Positions 34,756 through 43,505 of a DNA stretch of 64,000 bases are shown here, one piece after another. The translations under genes and the position numbers were made by a program. Positions within the stretch are counted from its first letter, which is position 1, and each line of letters opens with the position of its first letter. The notes below the pieces were generated by a model. It worked only from the letters and a program-made list of their open reading frames with translations, was not told where the DNA came from and did not search any database. This DNA comes from Microbacteriaceae bacterium. Its GTDB lineage: Bacteria > Actinomycetota > Actinomycetes > Actinomycetales > Microbacteriaceae. The stretch lies in NCBI GenBank assembly GCA_019638805.1, contig JAHBTA010000001.1:1-64000 (forward strand), read 5' to 3'.

Positions 34756-36027
34756 CGCGGCGCCGCCCTCACCCGGCTGCTCGGGGGCTGAGGGCTCGGG
34801 CGCGGCGGGCGCGGCGGGCTCGACGACCTCGACCGGCTCGACCCGCGGCGCCCGCCACCGACGCAGCCACAGCATGGCCAGCCCGCCCACCAGTAGACCC
34901 CACAGGGGAGAGCCGATGCCCGCGACGGTGATTCCCGATGCGACCACCAGGAACGTGATGACGGCGACGATGCGGTGCTCGGGCTCTTCGAGCGCGGTCG
35001 TCACGGCGCTCGCGAGCGCCCCGAAGAGCGCGAGCCCCGCGATCGCCGTGATGAGGATGGGCGGGCTCGCCGACACCAGAGCGGTCGCCGCCCCGGCGCC
35101 CAGGCCGAGCACGATGTAGCTGGCTCCCGCCGACACGGTCGCGATGTAGCGCAACCGACGGTCGGGGTGCGCGTCGGGGCCGGCCATCATCGCCGCCGTG
35201 ATCGCCGACAGGTTGAGCGTGTACGCCCCGAACAGCCCGCCCACCGCGGTCGCCGCACCCGAGCTCACCAGGATCGCGCGGGCCGGTGGATGGTCGTACC
35301 CGAAGGTGCGCAGCACCGCGAAGCCGGGCACGTTCTGCCCGGCCATGGTGACCACGTACAGGGGTACGCCGAGCGACACGAGCACCGCGGCATCCAGCGT
35401 GGGGGCGACGAAGTCGAGCACCGGGGTCACCGAGAAGCCCGCGAGCGGGTTGCCGCCCGCCGCGATCGCGACCACCGCGGCCGTCGCCGCGACGGCACCC
35501 GGAACCGCCCAGCGCGGTGCGAAGCGCATGAGCACGAGCCACACCGCCGCGATGGTCAGGCCCTGCCACCAGGTCTCCCCCACCGACGCCTGCACGGGCG
35601 CGAGGCAGATCGGCAGCAAGATGCCGGCGAGCATGGCGCTCGCGATGGGCTTGGGGATGCGCGTCATCGCCCGCGCGAGCCACGGCCACAGCCCGGTGAT
35701 AAGCAGCAGCAGTCCGCACAGTACGAACGCGCCGACCGCAGCCGAGAAGTCGTCGGTGAGCCCCTTGGCCGCCACCATGAGCGCCGCGCCCGGGGTCGAC
35801 CAGGCGATCGAGATCGGCATGCGGGAGCGCAGGCTCAGACCGATGGCGAGGACCCCCTGGAAGACGCACAGCACGAGCAGGCCGGAGGCCGACTCCTCCG
35901 GGGTCGCCCCGACCGCCTGCAAACCGGCGATCAGCAGTGCGAACGAGCTCGCGAAACCGGCGAGCGACGCCACGACGCCCGCGACGATGGGCTGCGCGAT
36001 GCTCGCGCTGCGGGGTGCGGATGCCAT
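34753..36027 (-). CDS. BenE-family transporter (benzoate/H+ symporter-like)
   Basis: The 424-residue membrane protein has about twelve hydrophobic segments and the BenE-family landmarks: SAWSTPGAAL-type segment (ISIAWSTPGAALMVAAKGL), PKPIASAMLAGILLPICLAP, VVTMAGQNVPGFAVLRTFGY and GGLFGAYTLNLSAITAAMMAG. The C-terminal tail is Pro/Glu-rich. Family members import benzoate or related acids, but the substrate is unproven since no aromatic degradation genes lie nearby. TAGGCT lies 9 bases before the ATG, so the leader is very short at best. Confidence 0.9.
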   Translation of the reverse strand: MASAPRSASIAQPIVAGVVASLAGFASSFALLIAGLQAVGATPEESASGLLVLCVFQGVLAIGLSLRSRMPISIAWSTPGAALMVAAKGLTDDFSAAVGAFVLCGLLLLITGLWPWLARAMTRIPKPIASAMLAGILLPICLAPVQASVGETWWQGLTIAAVWLVLMRFAPRWAVPGAVAATAAVVAIAAGGNPLAGFSVTPVLDFVAPTLDAAVLVSLGVPLYVVTMAGQNVPGFAVLRTFGYDHPPARAILVSSGAATAVGGLFGAYTLNLSAITAAMMAGPDAHPDRRLRYIATVSAGASYIVLGLGAGAATALVSASPPILITAIAGLALFGALASAVTTALEEPEHRIVAVITFLVVASGITVAGIGSPLWGLLVGGLAMLWLRRWRAPRVEPVEVVEPAAPAAPEPSAPEQPGEGGAA

Positions 36028-36110
36028 GGGGCTCCCAGCCTAGGGCCGCGTCGCGCTCCTCCCGCGCTGCCAATCCCGCGCGAGTGGCCCGCGCGGGTGG
36101 CCCGCGCGGC

Positions 36111-36731
36111 CTACGCCTCGAGCGCCAGGCGCCCCGCGAAGCCCAGCAGCACGACCCCGGTCACGCGGTCGAGCCAGCGGCGCACGGCGGGCCGAGTCAG
36201 CACGCTACGGCCGCGCGAGATCGCGTAGGCGCACGCCCCGAGCCAGACGATCCCGAGCACCTGGTGCACGAGGACGAGCCCGGCCATGGTCAGCGCGTGC
36301 GGCGCGCCCGCCGGAACCAGCACCGGGAGGACCCCGACGTAGAACGCGGCGATCTTCGGGTTGAGCAGGTTCGTCACGAGCCCCTGACGGAAGGAGACCC
36401 GGCCCCGCGCGAGCTCCGGCGCGGGGTCGGAGGCCGCCGCCCCGGGACGCAGGGTGCGGCCGATGAGGCGGGCGGACATCCACACCAGGTAGCCGGCGCC
36501 GACCACCTTCACGACCTCATAGGCGGCCGGGGATGCCGTGAGCAGCGCCGCGAGGCCCGCCACCGCGAGCGCTCCCCAGACCAGGCACCCCGTGACCACG
36601 CCCAGCGCGGCGAGCAGTCCGGCACGGAAGCCTCCCGAGGCCGCCCAGCGCACCACGATCGCGAAGTCCGGTCCGGGAAGGACGGTGAGCAGGGCGAGCG
36701 CCCCGACCGCAGCGAGGAGCGGAAGCGTCAC
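36111..36731 (-). CDS. LysE/RhtB-family exporter
   Basis: The 206 residues show the family pattern of five to six spans with the N-terminal motif [34 protein letters not shown] and the central [23 protein letters not shown]. These exporters send out amino acids such as lysine, threonine or homoserine lactone-like compounds. The GTG start overlaps the clpX stop by the four bases GTGA. The exporter is therefore translated with an essential chaperone gene, an odd partnership, and no separate promoter is visible. Confidence 0.92.
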   Translation of the reverse strand: MTLPLLAAVGALALLTVLPGPDFAIVVRWAASGGFRAGLLAALGVVTGCLVWGALAVAGLAALLTASPAAYEVVKVVGAGYLVWMSARLIGRTLRPGAAASDPAPELARGRVSFRQGLVTNLLNPKIAAFYVGVLPVLVPAGAPHALTMAGLVLVHQVLGIVWLGACAYAISRGRSVLTRPAVRRWLDRVTGVVLLGFAGRLALEA

Positions 36732-38017
36732 GCAGACTTCTCGGCGGCGGAGCCGCGACCACGCGCGGTGTGCGGCACGATGGTGGGCGCCGCGTTGTCG
36801 AGCACCGCCTCGCGCGTCACGATGACGCGGGCCACCTCGTCGCTCGAGGGCACCTCGAACATGATGGGCCCGAGCACCTCTTCCAGGATCGCGCGCAGAC
36901 CGCGCGCGCCGGTCTGGCGGAGCTTGGCGAGGTCGGCGATCGCCTCGAGGGCGTCCTTCTCGAACTCGAGCTCGACGCCGTCGAGCTGGAACATGCGCTG
37001 GTACTGGCGGACGAGAGCGTTCTTGGGCTCGGTCAGGATCTGCATCAGGGCGTCCTGGTCGAGCGGGGTCACGGTCGTGACGACGGGCAGTCGGCCGATG
37101 AACTCGGGGATGAGGCCGAACTTGTGCAGGTCTTCCGGCAGCACCTCGCTGAACAGCTGCGCCTCGTCGCGCTTGGAGTGCAGCGGCGCCCCGAAGCCGA
37201 TGCCGCGCTTGCCCACGCGGGCCGAGATGATGTCCTCCAGCCCGGCGAACGCGCCCGCCACGATGAACAGCACGTTCGTGGTGTCGATCTGGATGAACTC
37301 CTGATGCGGGTGCTTGCGACCGCCCTGCGGAGGCACCGAGGCGACCGTGCCCTCCAGGATCTTCAGCAGCGCCTGCTGCACGCCCTCGCCGGAGACGTCG
37401 CGCGTGATCGACGGGTTCTCGGCCTTGCGGGCGATCTTGTCGACCTCGTCGATGTAGATGATGCCGGTCTCGGCCCGCTTGACGTCGTAATCGGCGGCCT
37501 GGATGAGCTTGAGGAGGATGTTCTCGACGTCTTCGCCGACGTAGCCCGCCTCGGTGAGCGCCGTGGCGTCGGCCACCGCGAACGGCACGTTGAGCCGCTT
37601 GGCCAGGGTCTGCGCGAGGTAGGTCTTGCCGCACCCGGTCGGGCCGATGAGCAGGATGTTCGACTTCTGGATGTCGACGTCGTCGATGACGGCGTCCGCC
37701 GGGGCGATGGTGCTGCGGGCCCGCACGCGCTTGTAATGGTTGTAGACCGCCACCGAGAGCGCCTTCTTCGCCGGCTCCTGGCCGATCACGTACTCCTCGA
37801 GGAAGGCGAAGATCTCCTTGGGCTTGGGGAGGTCGAACTCGCTGACCGTCTCGTCGCCGGCCTCGGCCAGGCGCTCCTCGATGATCTCGTTGCACAGCTC
37901 GACGCATTCGTCGCAGATGTACACGCCCGGCCCGGCGATGAGTTGCTGGACCTGCTTCTGGGATTTGCCGCAGAACGAGCACTTGAGCAGATCGGCGCTC
38001 TCTCCGATGCGTGCCAT
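36728..38017 (-). CDS. clpX: ATP-dependent Clp protease ATP-binding subunit ClpX
   Basis: ClpX unfolds substrates and feeds them to ClpP. The 429 residues have the N-terminal zinc-binding domain (CSFCGKSQ, then CDECVELC), the Walker [16 protein letters not shown], Walker [15 protein letters not shown], the sensor region [17 protein letters not shown] and the ClpP-contact loop containing an IGF-type triplet (KRGIGFGAP). GGAGGG lies 8 bases before the ATG. clpP2 and clpP1 are only about 1.5 kb away but point in the same direction as a separate unit, with two copper genes on the other strand between. Confidence 0.97.
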   Translation of the reverse strand: MARIGESADLLKCSFCGKSQKQVQQLIAGPGVYICDECVELCNEIIEERLAEAGDETVSEFDLPKPKEIFAFLEEYVIGQEPAKKALSVAVYNHYKRVRARSTIAPADAVIDDVDIQKSNILLIGPTGCGKTYLAQTLAKRLNVPFAVADATALTEAGYVGEDVENILLKLIQAADYDVKRAETGIIYIDEVDKIARKAENPSITRDVSGEGVQQALLKILEGTVASVPPQGGRKHPHQEFIQIDTTNVLFIVAGAFAGLEDIISARVGKRGIGFGAPLHSKRDEAQLFSEVLPEDLHKFGLIPEFIGRLPVVTTVTPLDQDALMQILTEPKNALVRQYQRMFQLDGVELEFEKDALEAIADLAKLRQTGARGLRAILEEVLGPIMFEVPSSDEVARVIVTREAVLDNAAPTIVPHTARGRGSAAEKSA

Positions 38018-38127
38018 GCGGGGCTCCCTCCGGGTGTCACCCGAGCCTAACCCTTCGCGGTGTCAGCGTCGGTCAGTGACGCCGTCCGTGTTCCGGGATT
38101 CGCTGAGGGCCGATCTAGGCTGTAGGC

Positions 38128-38733
38128 ATGAGCCCACGCGCTGCGCGCCTGGGTCGCGGCTGGCTGGTCGCCGGGTTCGCGACCCTGCTCGCCGCCGTGT
38201 CGCACACGTTCGCGGGCGGGGCGCCGCCGAGCGCCCTCGCGCTCGCGCTCGGTACCGTGTTCGGCGGGATGCTGGGCACCTTCGCGCTCTCGGCCCGCCC
38301 CTCGACACCCCGGCTCGCGATCGCCGTGACGGGCACGCAGTTCGGGTTCCACGTGCTGTTCTCGCTGCTGGGCTCCGCTCCGGCCGGCACCGTCGGGGCG
38401 CCCGGCCACGACCACGCCGGCGTGCTCGCGCCGCTGGCCGCATCGGCGGGACCCGCCCACGTGCACGGCGACAGCGCTGGGATGTGGTGCGCGCACGCCG
38501 TGGCCGGCCTCGTCACGCTCGCCCTGCTGCGCGGGGCCGAGCGGGCGATCTGGCGCATGCTCGCCGAGCTCGCCCGGCTCGTGGTGGCGGTGTGGCGCGC
38601 GAACCCGGTCGTCCCGATGGCGACCCGGGTCGCGCTGGCGGCGGGCGGCGCTGCGGTGTCGCGCCGCATCCTGACCCGCATCGTCTCGACCACGCTGTCA
38701 CGGCGCGGTCCACCCCTTTCTGTCGCGTTCTGA
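38128..38733 (+). CDS. Histidine-bearing membrane protein next to CopC gene
   Basis: The 201-residue protein has four or five hydrophobic segments (about 10-30, 37-54, 66-86, 115-135) and a loop with several histidines (APGHDHAGVLAPLAASAGPAHVHGDSAGMWCAHA). Such loops often bind copper or zinc. I do not recognise the family, but a membrane protein of this kind beside a CopC-domain gene suggests a copper-handling unit. The ATG lies 6 bases after TAGGCT (38116-38121), so the transcript is probably leaderless and may extend into the CopC gene 69 bases on. Confidence 0.72.
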   Translation: MSPRAARLGRGWLVAGFATLLAAVSHTFAGGAPPSALALALGTVFGGMLGTFALSARPSTPRLAIAVTGTQFGFHVLFSLLGSAPAGTVGAPGHDHAGVLAPLAASAGPAHVHGDSAGMWCAHAVAGLVTLALLRGAERAIWRMLAELARLVVAVWRANPVVPMATRVALAAGGAAVSRRILTRIVSTTLSRRGPPLSVAF

Positions 38734-38802
38734 GTCACGCACCACGGCACCCGCCGGCGGCGCGAATCATCCACGACACGACAGTGAAGGAAGTACACAC
38801 GC

Positions 38803-39429
38803 ATGTCCGCACGACCCATCGCGACGGCATCCGGCCTCCTGGCGGCCGGTGCCCTCACCCTCACGCTCTGCGCGGCGCCCCTCGTGGCAGCGCCCGCGAG
38901 CGCGCACAACGTGGTCATCTCGACCACACCCACCGCCGGCGAGACCCTCACGGAGCTGCCCGAGGCGTTCCAGATCGTCACCAACGAGCCGCTGCTGTCG
39001 CTGGAGAGCAGCAAGGGCTTCGTGCTGCAGATCCGGGACGCGCACGGGCTGTACTACGGCGACGGCTGCCTGCGCGTCGAGGGCGCCACCATGTCGGCCG
39101 AACCCGCGCTGGGTGCGCCCGGCGACTACACGGTGCTCTGGCAGGCGGTCTCGGAGGACGGGCACACCATCGACGGTGAGATCCCGTTCAGCTGGGCGCC
39201 CACCGGCGAGTTCGAACCGGCCATCGGGTACGACACGCCTCCCGTGTGCGGGGAGGAACGGCCGAGCCCCGAGCCGACGCAGACGCAGGTCGCCACCCCG
39301 GCACCGGATGTGCCGGAGGAGCCGGCCGCGGCATCCGATCTGCAGCCCGTGCTCTGGATCGGGGGAGGCGTCCTCGTGCTGGCCGCGGTCGCGGCGATCG
39401 TCATTGGGATCGGGCGCGCTCGGCGCTGA
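38803..39429 (+). CDS. CopC-domain copper-binding protein with C-terminal membrane anchor
   Basis: The 208 residues have a signal peptide cleaved after ASA, leaving an N-terminal histidine (HNVVISTTPTAGETL) that in CopC is a Cu(II) ligand. The domain ends with DYTVLWQAVSEDGHTIDGEIPFSW, whose histidine is the other conserved ligand. A Pro/Thr/Glu-rich linker and one span (PVLWIGGGVLVLAAVAAIVIG) anchor it outside the membrane. Two cysteines (DGCLRV, PVCGEE) are additional. AAGGAAG precedes the ATG. It likely binds copper at the cell surface for delivery or protection. Confidence 0.9.
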   Translation: MSARPIATASGLLAAGALTLTLCAAPLVAAPASAHNVVISTTPTAGETLTELPEAFQIVTNEPLLSLESSKGFVLQIRDAHGLYYGDGCLRVEGATMSAEPALGAPGDYTVLWQAVSEDGHTIDGEIPFSWAPTGEFEPAIGYDTPPVCGEERPSPEPTQTQVATPAPDVPEEPAAASDLQPVLWIGGGVLVLAAVAAIVIGIGRARR

Positions 39430-39432
39430 CCG

Positions 39433-39466
39433 TCCGCACTCCGATCGGCTTCCGCACTCCGATCGG
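39433..39466. repeat. Direct repeat tccgcactccgatcgg, two copies
   Basis: Sixteen identical bases recur with an 18-base period at 39433-39448 and 39451-39466. The second copy runs into the left arm of the terminator, suggesting it arose by duplication of that arm. Confidence 0.8.
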
Positions 39467-39505
39467 GTGGTCGCACACCGCAACCATGTGCGACCACCCG
39501 GTCGG
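39459..39505. terminator. Bidirectional terminator between copC-like gene and clpP2
   Basis: A 19-base stem (39459-39477 with 39487-39505) has a single T-G wobble and a 9-base loop between two convergent genes. It is the longest perfect hairpin noticed in the window. Confidence 0.85.
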
Positions 39506-39509
39506 TGAG

Positions 39510-40169
39510 CTACTTGGCGGGCGTCTTGCGGCTGGTCAGGACCTGATCGATGAGGCCGTACTCGAGGGCCTCGTCGGCGGACAGGATCTTGTCGCGCTCG
39601 ATGTCCTCGTTGATCTGCTCGACCGAACGGTTCGAGTGACGGGCCAGCGTCTCCTCCAGCCAGGTGCGCATCCGCAGCACTTCGCGGGCCTGGATCTCGA
39701 TGTCGGAGGCCTGCGCGTGCCCCGAGTCACCGGTGGCCGGCTGGTGGATCAGCACGCGGGCGTTCTGCAGTGCGAGGCGCTTGCCCGGCGTGCCGGCGGC
39801 GGCGAGCACCGCGGCGGCCGACGCGGCCTGACCGAGCACGGTCGTCTGGATCTGAGGGCGGATGTACTGCATGGTGTCGTAGATCGCGGTCATGGCCGTG
39901 AACGAGCCGCCCGGGCTGTTGATGTACATGACGATGTCGCGGTCCGGGTCCATCGACTCGAGCACCAGCAACTGAGCCATGATGTCGTCGGCGCTCGCAT
40001 CGTCGACCTGGACGCCCAGGAAGATGATGCGGTCCTCGAAGAGCTTCGCGTACGGGTCCTGCCGCTTGAAGCCGTAGGCCGTGCGCTCCTCGAAGCTCGG
40101 GAGGATGTATCGGGAACCGGGCATCCGCGAGGCGAGGTCGCCGCCGGCCAGGAACGTGGGGGTGTGCAT
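39510..40169 (-). CDS. clpP2: ATP-dependent Clp protease proteolytic subunit ClpP2
   Basis: ClpP2 pairs with ClpP1 in a mixed-ring peptidase in actinobacteria. The 219 residues include the catalytic serine in GQAASAAAVLAAAG, histidine in ARVLIHQPATG and aspartate in IERDKILSADEA, plus [21 protein letters not shown] longer N-terminus than its neighbour agrees with ClpP2. The ATG follows GAGAGAAC; the gap to clpP1 is 29 bases and contains a repeated GAGAGAAC. It is co-transcribed with clpP1 upstream. Confidence 0.96.
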   Translation of the reverse strand: MHTPTFLAGGDLASRMPGSRYILPSFEERTAYGFKRQDPYAKLFEDRIIFLGVQVDDASADDIMAQLLVLESMDPDRDIVMYINSPGGSFTAMTAIYDTMQYIRPQIQTTVLGQAASAAAVLAAAGTPGKRLALQNARVLIHQPATGDSGHAQASDIEIQAREVLRMRTWLEETLARHSNRSVEQINEDIERDKILSADEALEYGLIDQVLTSRKTPAK

Positions 40170-40198
40170 GTCGTTCTCTCTCGTTCTCTCTGCCGGTC

Positions 40199-40786
40199 CT
40201 ACTTGGCGTCCGTGCCGCCGCCGCCGCTGACGTCGCTGGCGGACTCGCGGATGTGGTCGACGAAGCCGTACTCGAGCGCCTCCTGGGCGTTGAACCAGCG
40301 GTCGCGGTCGCCGTCGGCGTTGATCTGCTCGACGCTCTTGCCGGTCTGCGCCGCCGTGATCTCGGCGAGCCGCTTCTTCATGTCCAGAATGAGCTGCGCC
40401 TGAGTCTGGATGTCGGACGACGTTCCGCCGAATCCACCGTGCGGCTGGTGCAGCAGCACGCGCGCGTTCGGGGTGATGTAGCGCTTGCCCTTGGTGCCCG
40501 CGGTCAGCAGCAACTGCCCCATGGAAGCGGCCATGCCGATGCCGACCGTCACGATGTCGTTGGGCACGTACTGCATGGTGTCGTAGATCGCCATGCCGGC
40601 AGTGATCGATCCGCCGGGGCTGTTGATGTAGAGGTAGATGTCCTTCTTGGGGTCATCGGCCGCGAGCAGCAGCAGCTTGGCCGCGATCTCGTTCGCGTTC
40701 TCGTCGCGCACCTCCGACCCCAGCCAGATGATGCGGTCCTTCAGCAGGCGGTCGAAGACGCTCGGCTGGAATGCCGGTTCGGCCAT
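40199..40786 (-). CDS. clpP1: ATP-dependent Clp protease proteolytic subunit ClpP1
   Basis: The first clpP of the pair, 195 residues. The catalytic triad lies in [19 protein letters not shown] (Ser), [14 protein letters not shown] (His) and [17 protein letters not shown] (Asp). [20 protein letters not shown] forms the handle region. GGGAG lies about 9 bases before the ATG. tig lies upstream with a DUF1697 gene between; the tig-clpP-clpP order is common in actinobacteria, so the inserted gene is the variable element. Confidence 0.96.
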   Translation of the reverse strand: MAEPAFQPSVFDRLLKDRIIWLGSEVRDENANEIAAKLLLLAADDPKKDIYLYINSPGGSITAGMAIYDTMQYVPNDIVTVGIGMAASMGQLLLTAGTKGKRYITPNARVLLHQPHGGFGGTSSDIQTQAQLILDMKKRLAEITAAQTGKSVEQINADGDRDRWFNAQEALEYGFVDHIRESASDVSGGGGTDAK

Positions 40787-40887
40787 GAGTGGATGCTCCC
40801 GTCGTCAGGTTCGGTGTCGAATCTACCGGCGGCGCCGGGCCGGCTCGGGCATGTTCGCTGGGGGCAGAGCCGCCGGGGGCCGGGCGG

Positions 40888-41403
40888 TCAGGCCACGATC
40901 TTCTCGAGCGTGTTGAGGTTGCGGGTCGTGAGCCACGGCTTGTGCCGGCCCGCGCTCTGCGCCTTGCCCATGGCCGAGTCGAGCGTCGAGCCCTTGGGCA
41001 CGCTCCAGTACACGACGCCGTCGCCGGGTTGCGCCTGCTCGATCGCCGGGTCGAGTTCGACCGCCAGCAGCTCGTCGCGCACCTCGTCCTTCAGCACGAA
41101 GACCACGTAGGCGTGACGATCGGCCGAGCGCTCGTACGGGAAGGCATCGATGATCCGCCGGAGCCTGTCCACCGGGAGCACGTGCACCCACGCCTCGTAG
41201 CCGAAGCGCTCGCGCAGCGCGGTCTCCAGCTCGGTCGTGACAGCATCCGCCGTCGCCTCGGCGTCAAAGAGGACGTTGCCGCTGGCCAGAACGGTGCGCA
41301 CATCACGGAACCCGAGACCGCGGACCACCTCGGCGAGGTCGGCCATCTTCATGGTCACGCCGCCGACGTTGACCCCGCGCAGCAATCCCGCGTAGCGCGT
41401 CAT
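40888..41403 (-). CDS. DUF1697 domain-containing protein
   Basis: The 171-residue protein matches DUF1697 by its start RYAGLLRGVNVGGVTMKMADLAEVVRGLGFRDVRTVLASGNVLFDA, followed by ELETALRERFGYEAWVHVLPVDRLRRIID and a C-terminal YWSVPKGSTLDSAM and TRNLNTLEKIV. Its biochemical role is unknown. The ATG lies 6 bases after TAACCT, whose first three bases are the tig stop codon. It therefore probably has its own leaderless promoter inside the tig-clpP cluster. Confidence 0.93.
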   Translation of the reverse strand: MTRYAGLLRGVNVGGVTMKMADLAEVVRGLGFRDVRTVLASGNVLFDAEATADAVTTELETALRERFGYEAWVHVLPVDRLRRIIDAFPYERSADRHAYVVFVLKDEVRDELLAVELDPAIEQAQPGDGVVYWSVPKGSTLDSAMGKAQSAGRHKPWLTTRNLNTLEKIVA

Positions 41404-41409
41404 GCCCCG

Positions 41410-41415
41410 AGGTTA
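41410..41415 (-). promoter_or_regulatory. -10 hexamer TAACCT fused to the tig stop codon
   Basis: TAA of tig begins TAACCT on the minus strand, ending 6 bases before the DUF1697 ATG. It is the same stop/-10 fusion as at 2783, 22642, 34755 and 62488. Confidence 0.6.
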
Positions 41416-42768
41416 GTGGTCGTGACCTTCATGGTCGTCGGATGCGGCGCCCACCAGGGCGGACGCGTCACCCGAGTCGTCGTCGGCCAGCGCACTCGCG
41501 GTGAGGGCGCTGACGTCGACCGCCTTGCCCTTCGTGTCGACCACCTTCGCCTTGGAGAGGATGAAGGCCAGCGTCTTGGCACGCGCGACCTCGCCGATCA
41601 TGGCCGGCAGCTGGCCGTTCTGCTGGAGGATCTGGATGAACTCCCCCGGCTCCATGCCGTACTGCGCTGCCGACTGCACGAGGTAGGTGGTGAGCTCGTT
41701 CTGGCCCACCTTGATCTCCTCCTTCTCGGCGATCGCGTCGAGCAGGATCTGCGAACGGAACGATTTCTCGCTGGACTCGGCGACCTCGGCACGGTGCACG
41801 TCGTCGTCGAGGCGGTTCTCGTTCTCGAGGTGGCGGTGCACCTCATCGTCGATGAGCTTCTGCGGCACCGGGATCTCGGTCTTCTCGAGCAGCACCTCGA
41901 CGATCTTGTCGCGCGCCTGCGCGCCCTGGCCGAACTCCTTGCTCTTGCCGAGCTGCTCTCGCAGGTCGGCGCGCAGCTCGCCGATGGTGTCGAACTGGCT
42001 GGCGATCTGGGCGAAGTCGTCGTCCGCCTCGGGCAGTTCGCGCTCTTTGACGCTCAGGACCGTGACGGCGATCTGGGCGTTCTCGCCCTCGTGGTCGCCG
42101 CCGAGCAGCTTCGACTCGAAGGTCGTGTCCTCACCTGCCGTGAGGGTCTCCAGCGCCTCATCGATGCCGTCGATGAGCTCGCCGGAACCGAGCTCGTAGG
42201 AGATGTTGGATGCCGCATCCACCTGCTCGCCGCCGATGGTCGCGGTCAGATCGATGCTCACGAAGTCGCCGGTCTTGGCGGGACGGTCCACGGTCACCAG
42301 CGTGCCGAAGCGGGTGCGCAGGTTCTCGAGCTCGTTCTCGACCTCGTCGGGGGTGACCTCGACCGGGTCGACCTCGAGCTTCAGGCCGTCGTACTTCGGC
42401 ATCGTGAACTCGGGGCGCACATCGACCTCGACGGTGAACTCGAGATCGCCGGTGAAGTCCTTCTCGTTCGGCCAGGTGGTCACGTCGGCCTCGGGGCGGC
42501 CGAGCGGACGGATCTTCTCGGCCTCGGCGGCCTCGCGGTAATAGCGGTCGAGTCCCTCGCTCACCGCGTGGTTGAGCACCTCGGCCCGGCCCACGCGCTG
42601 GTCGATGATAGGCGGCGGCACCTTGCCCTTGCGGAAGCCCGGGATGCTCACCGACTCGGCGATGTGCTTGTAGGCGTGCTCGATGCTGGGCTTGAGCTCG
42701 TCGGGCGTGACGGTGATGCTGAGCTTCACGCGCGTGGGGCTGAGCTTCTCGACGGTCGTAGAGACCAT
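41413..42768 (-). CDS. tig: Trigger factor (ribosome-associated chaperone and prolyl isomerase)
   Basis: Trigger factor greets nascent chains at the exit tunnel. The 451 residues show the ribosome-binding domain with the GFRKGKVPP signature ([23 protein letters not shown]). An FKBP-type isomerase domain ([20 protein letters not shown] to [16 protein letters not shown]) and a long helical C-terminal chaperone domain follow, with an acidic, His-rich tail. AGGAG lies 9 bases before the ATG. tRNA-Pro lies 41 bases upstream on the same strand. Confidence 0.97.
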   Translation of the reverse strand: MVSTTVEKLSPTRVKLSITVTPDELKPSIEHAYKHIAESVSIPGFRKGKVPPPIIDQRVGRAEVLNHAVSEGLDRYYREAAEAEKIRPLGRPEADVTTWPNEKDFTGDLEFTVEVDVRPEFTMPKYDGLKLEVDPVEVTPDEVENELENLRTRFGTLVTVDRPAKTGDFVSIDLTATIGGEQVDAASNISYELGSGELIDGIDEALETLTAGEDTTFESKLLGGDHEGENAQIAVTVLSVKERELPEADDDFAQIASQFDTIGELRADLREQLGKSKEFGQGAQARDKIVEVLLEKTEIPVPQKLIDDEVHRHLENENRLDDDVHRAEVAESSEKSFRSQILLDAIAEKEEIKVGQNELTTYLVQSAAQYGMEPGEFIQILQQNGQLPAMIGEVARAKTLAFILSKAKVVDTKGKAVDVSALTASALADDDSGDASALVGAASDDHEGHDH

Positions 42769-42809
42769 GGGGACGTACTCCTGTGATGTGTAAGTTCGGG
42801 GTGATGCAG

Positions 42810-42884
42810 TCGGGGCGACAGGATTTGAACCTGCGACCTCCCGCTCCCAAAGCGGGCACTCTAGCCAAGCTGAGCTACGCCCCG
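42810..42884 (-). tRNA. tRNA-Pro (anticodon UGG)
   Basis: Read on the minus strand, CGGGGCG pairs with CGCCCCG in the acceptor stem. The anticodon stem CCCGC/GCGGG holds the loop TTTGGGA with anticodon TGG, and the T loop is TTCAAAT. CCA is not encoded. Confidence 0.96.
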
Positions 42885-43052
42885 CGGGGTCGTGCGGGCC
42901 AAATGGCCTCGCACAGTCTAGCGGGGATGCGCGGGAGCCCGTTGCGGCCGCGACCGGGCAGTGGTGGCTGTTCTCGTGCGATCGAAAGGGCCATATCCGC
43001 CCTCTCGCGTGGCGAAGGGTCGGATGTCGGTGCCCGCGCGCACACTGGGGAC

Positions 43053-43226
43053 ATGGCAGACGTCGAGATCATGGAGGTGCGGGCCTTCGAGCCGCGCTGC
43101 CTCGAGTGCGGCGAGACGGGCCCGATCGAGTCGAGCGCGTTCTTCGCGATGGCGTGGGACGAGGCGCACGTGTGCGTGGCGGTGCGCATCGATGCGGATG
43201 CGGTGGAGCTTCGGATGGCCGGCTGA
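43053..43226 (+). CDS. Small CxxC protein of 57 residues
   Basis: A short frame ([20 protein letters not shown], then [21 protein letters not shown]) with a CxxC pair and a third cysteine, perhaps a small zinc-binding protein. The ATG lies 6 bases after CACACT, a weak leaderless -10. Length is too short for certainty, but codon use is coding-like. Function unknown. Confidence 0.5.
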   Translation: MADVEIMEVRAFEPRCLECGETGPIESSAFFAMAWDEAHVCVAVRIDADAVELRMAG

Positions 43227-43233
43227 CGCGCCG

Positions 43234-43410
43234 ATGCACCTGACCATCGACATCGACCTGGACGCCCTGACCGGGGACCACGCCGCCGAGCTCGGCCGCA
43301 TCCTGCGTTATTGGGGTGGCGCCATGACGCAACTCGACCTGACTCAGCCGCTGGAGCACGAACTCTCCGACAGCGAGTACAAAAACGTTGGGGTGCTGAA
43401 GCTCGGATAG
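43234..43410 (+). CDS. Small protein of 58 residues, unknown function
   Basis: The frame reads MHLTIDIDLDALTGDHAAEL, then GRILRYWGGAMTQLDLTQPLEHELSDSEYKNVGVLKLG. A strand-helix-strand pattern and GRILRYW are plausible for a real small protein. It starts 7 bases after the previous small gene and ends 16 bases before tRNA-Gly. Its stop TAG starts TAGACT, a likely -10 for the tRNA. Confidence 0.55.
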   Translation: MHLTIDIDLDALTGDHAAELGRILRYWGGAMTQLDLTQPLEHELSDSEYKNVGVLKLG

Positions 43411-43426
43411 ACTTCCGGGGCACCTC

Positions 43427-43500
43427 GGGGCGGTAGCTCAATGGTAGAGCCTCAGTCTTCCAAACTGATTACGCGGGTTCGATTCCCGTCCGCCCCTCCA
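43427..43500 (+). tRNA. tRNA-Gly (anticodon UCC), CCA encoded
   Basis: GGGGCGG pairs with CCGCCCC in the acceptor stem. The anticodon arm TCAGT-CTTCCAA-ACTGA carries TCC, and the T loop contains TTCGATT. The discriminator T is followed by an encoded CCA at 43498-43500, unlike the other two tRNA genes here. TAGACT (43408-43413) is a likely -10. Confidence 0.96.
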
Positions 43501-43505
43501 CGAAG

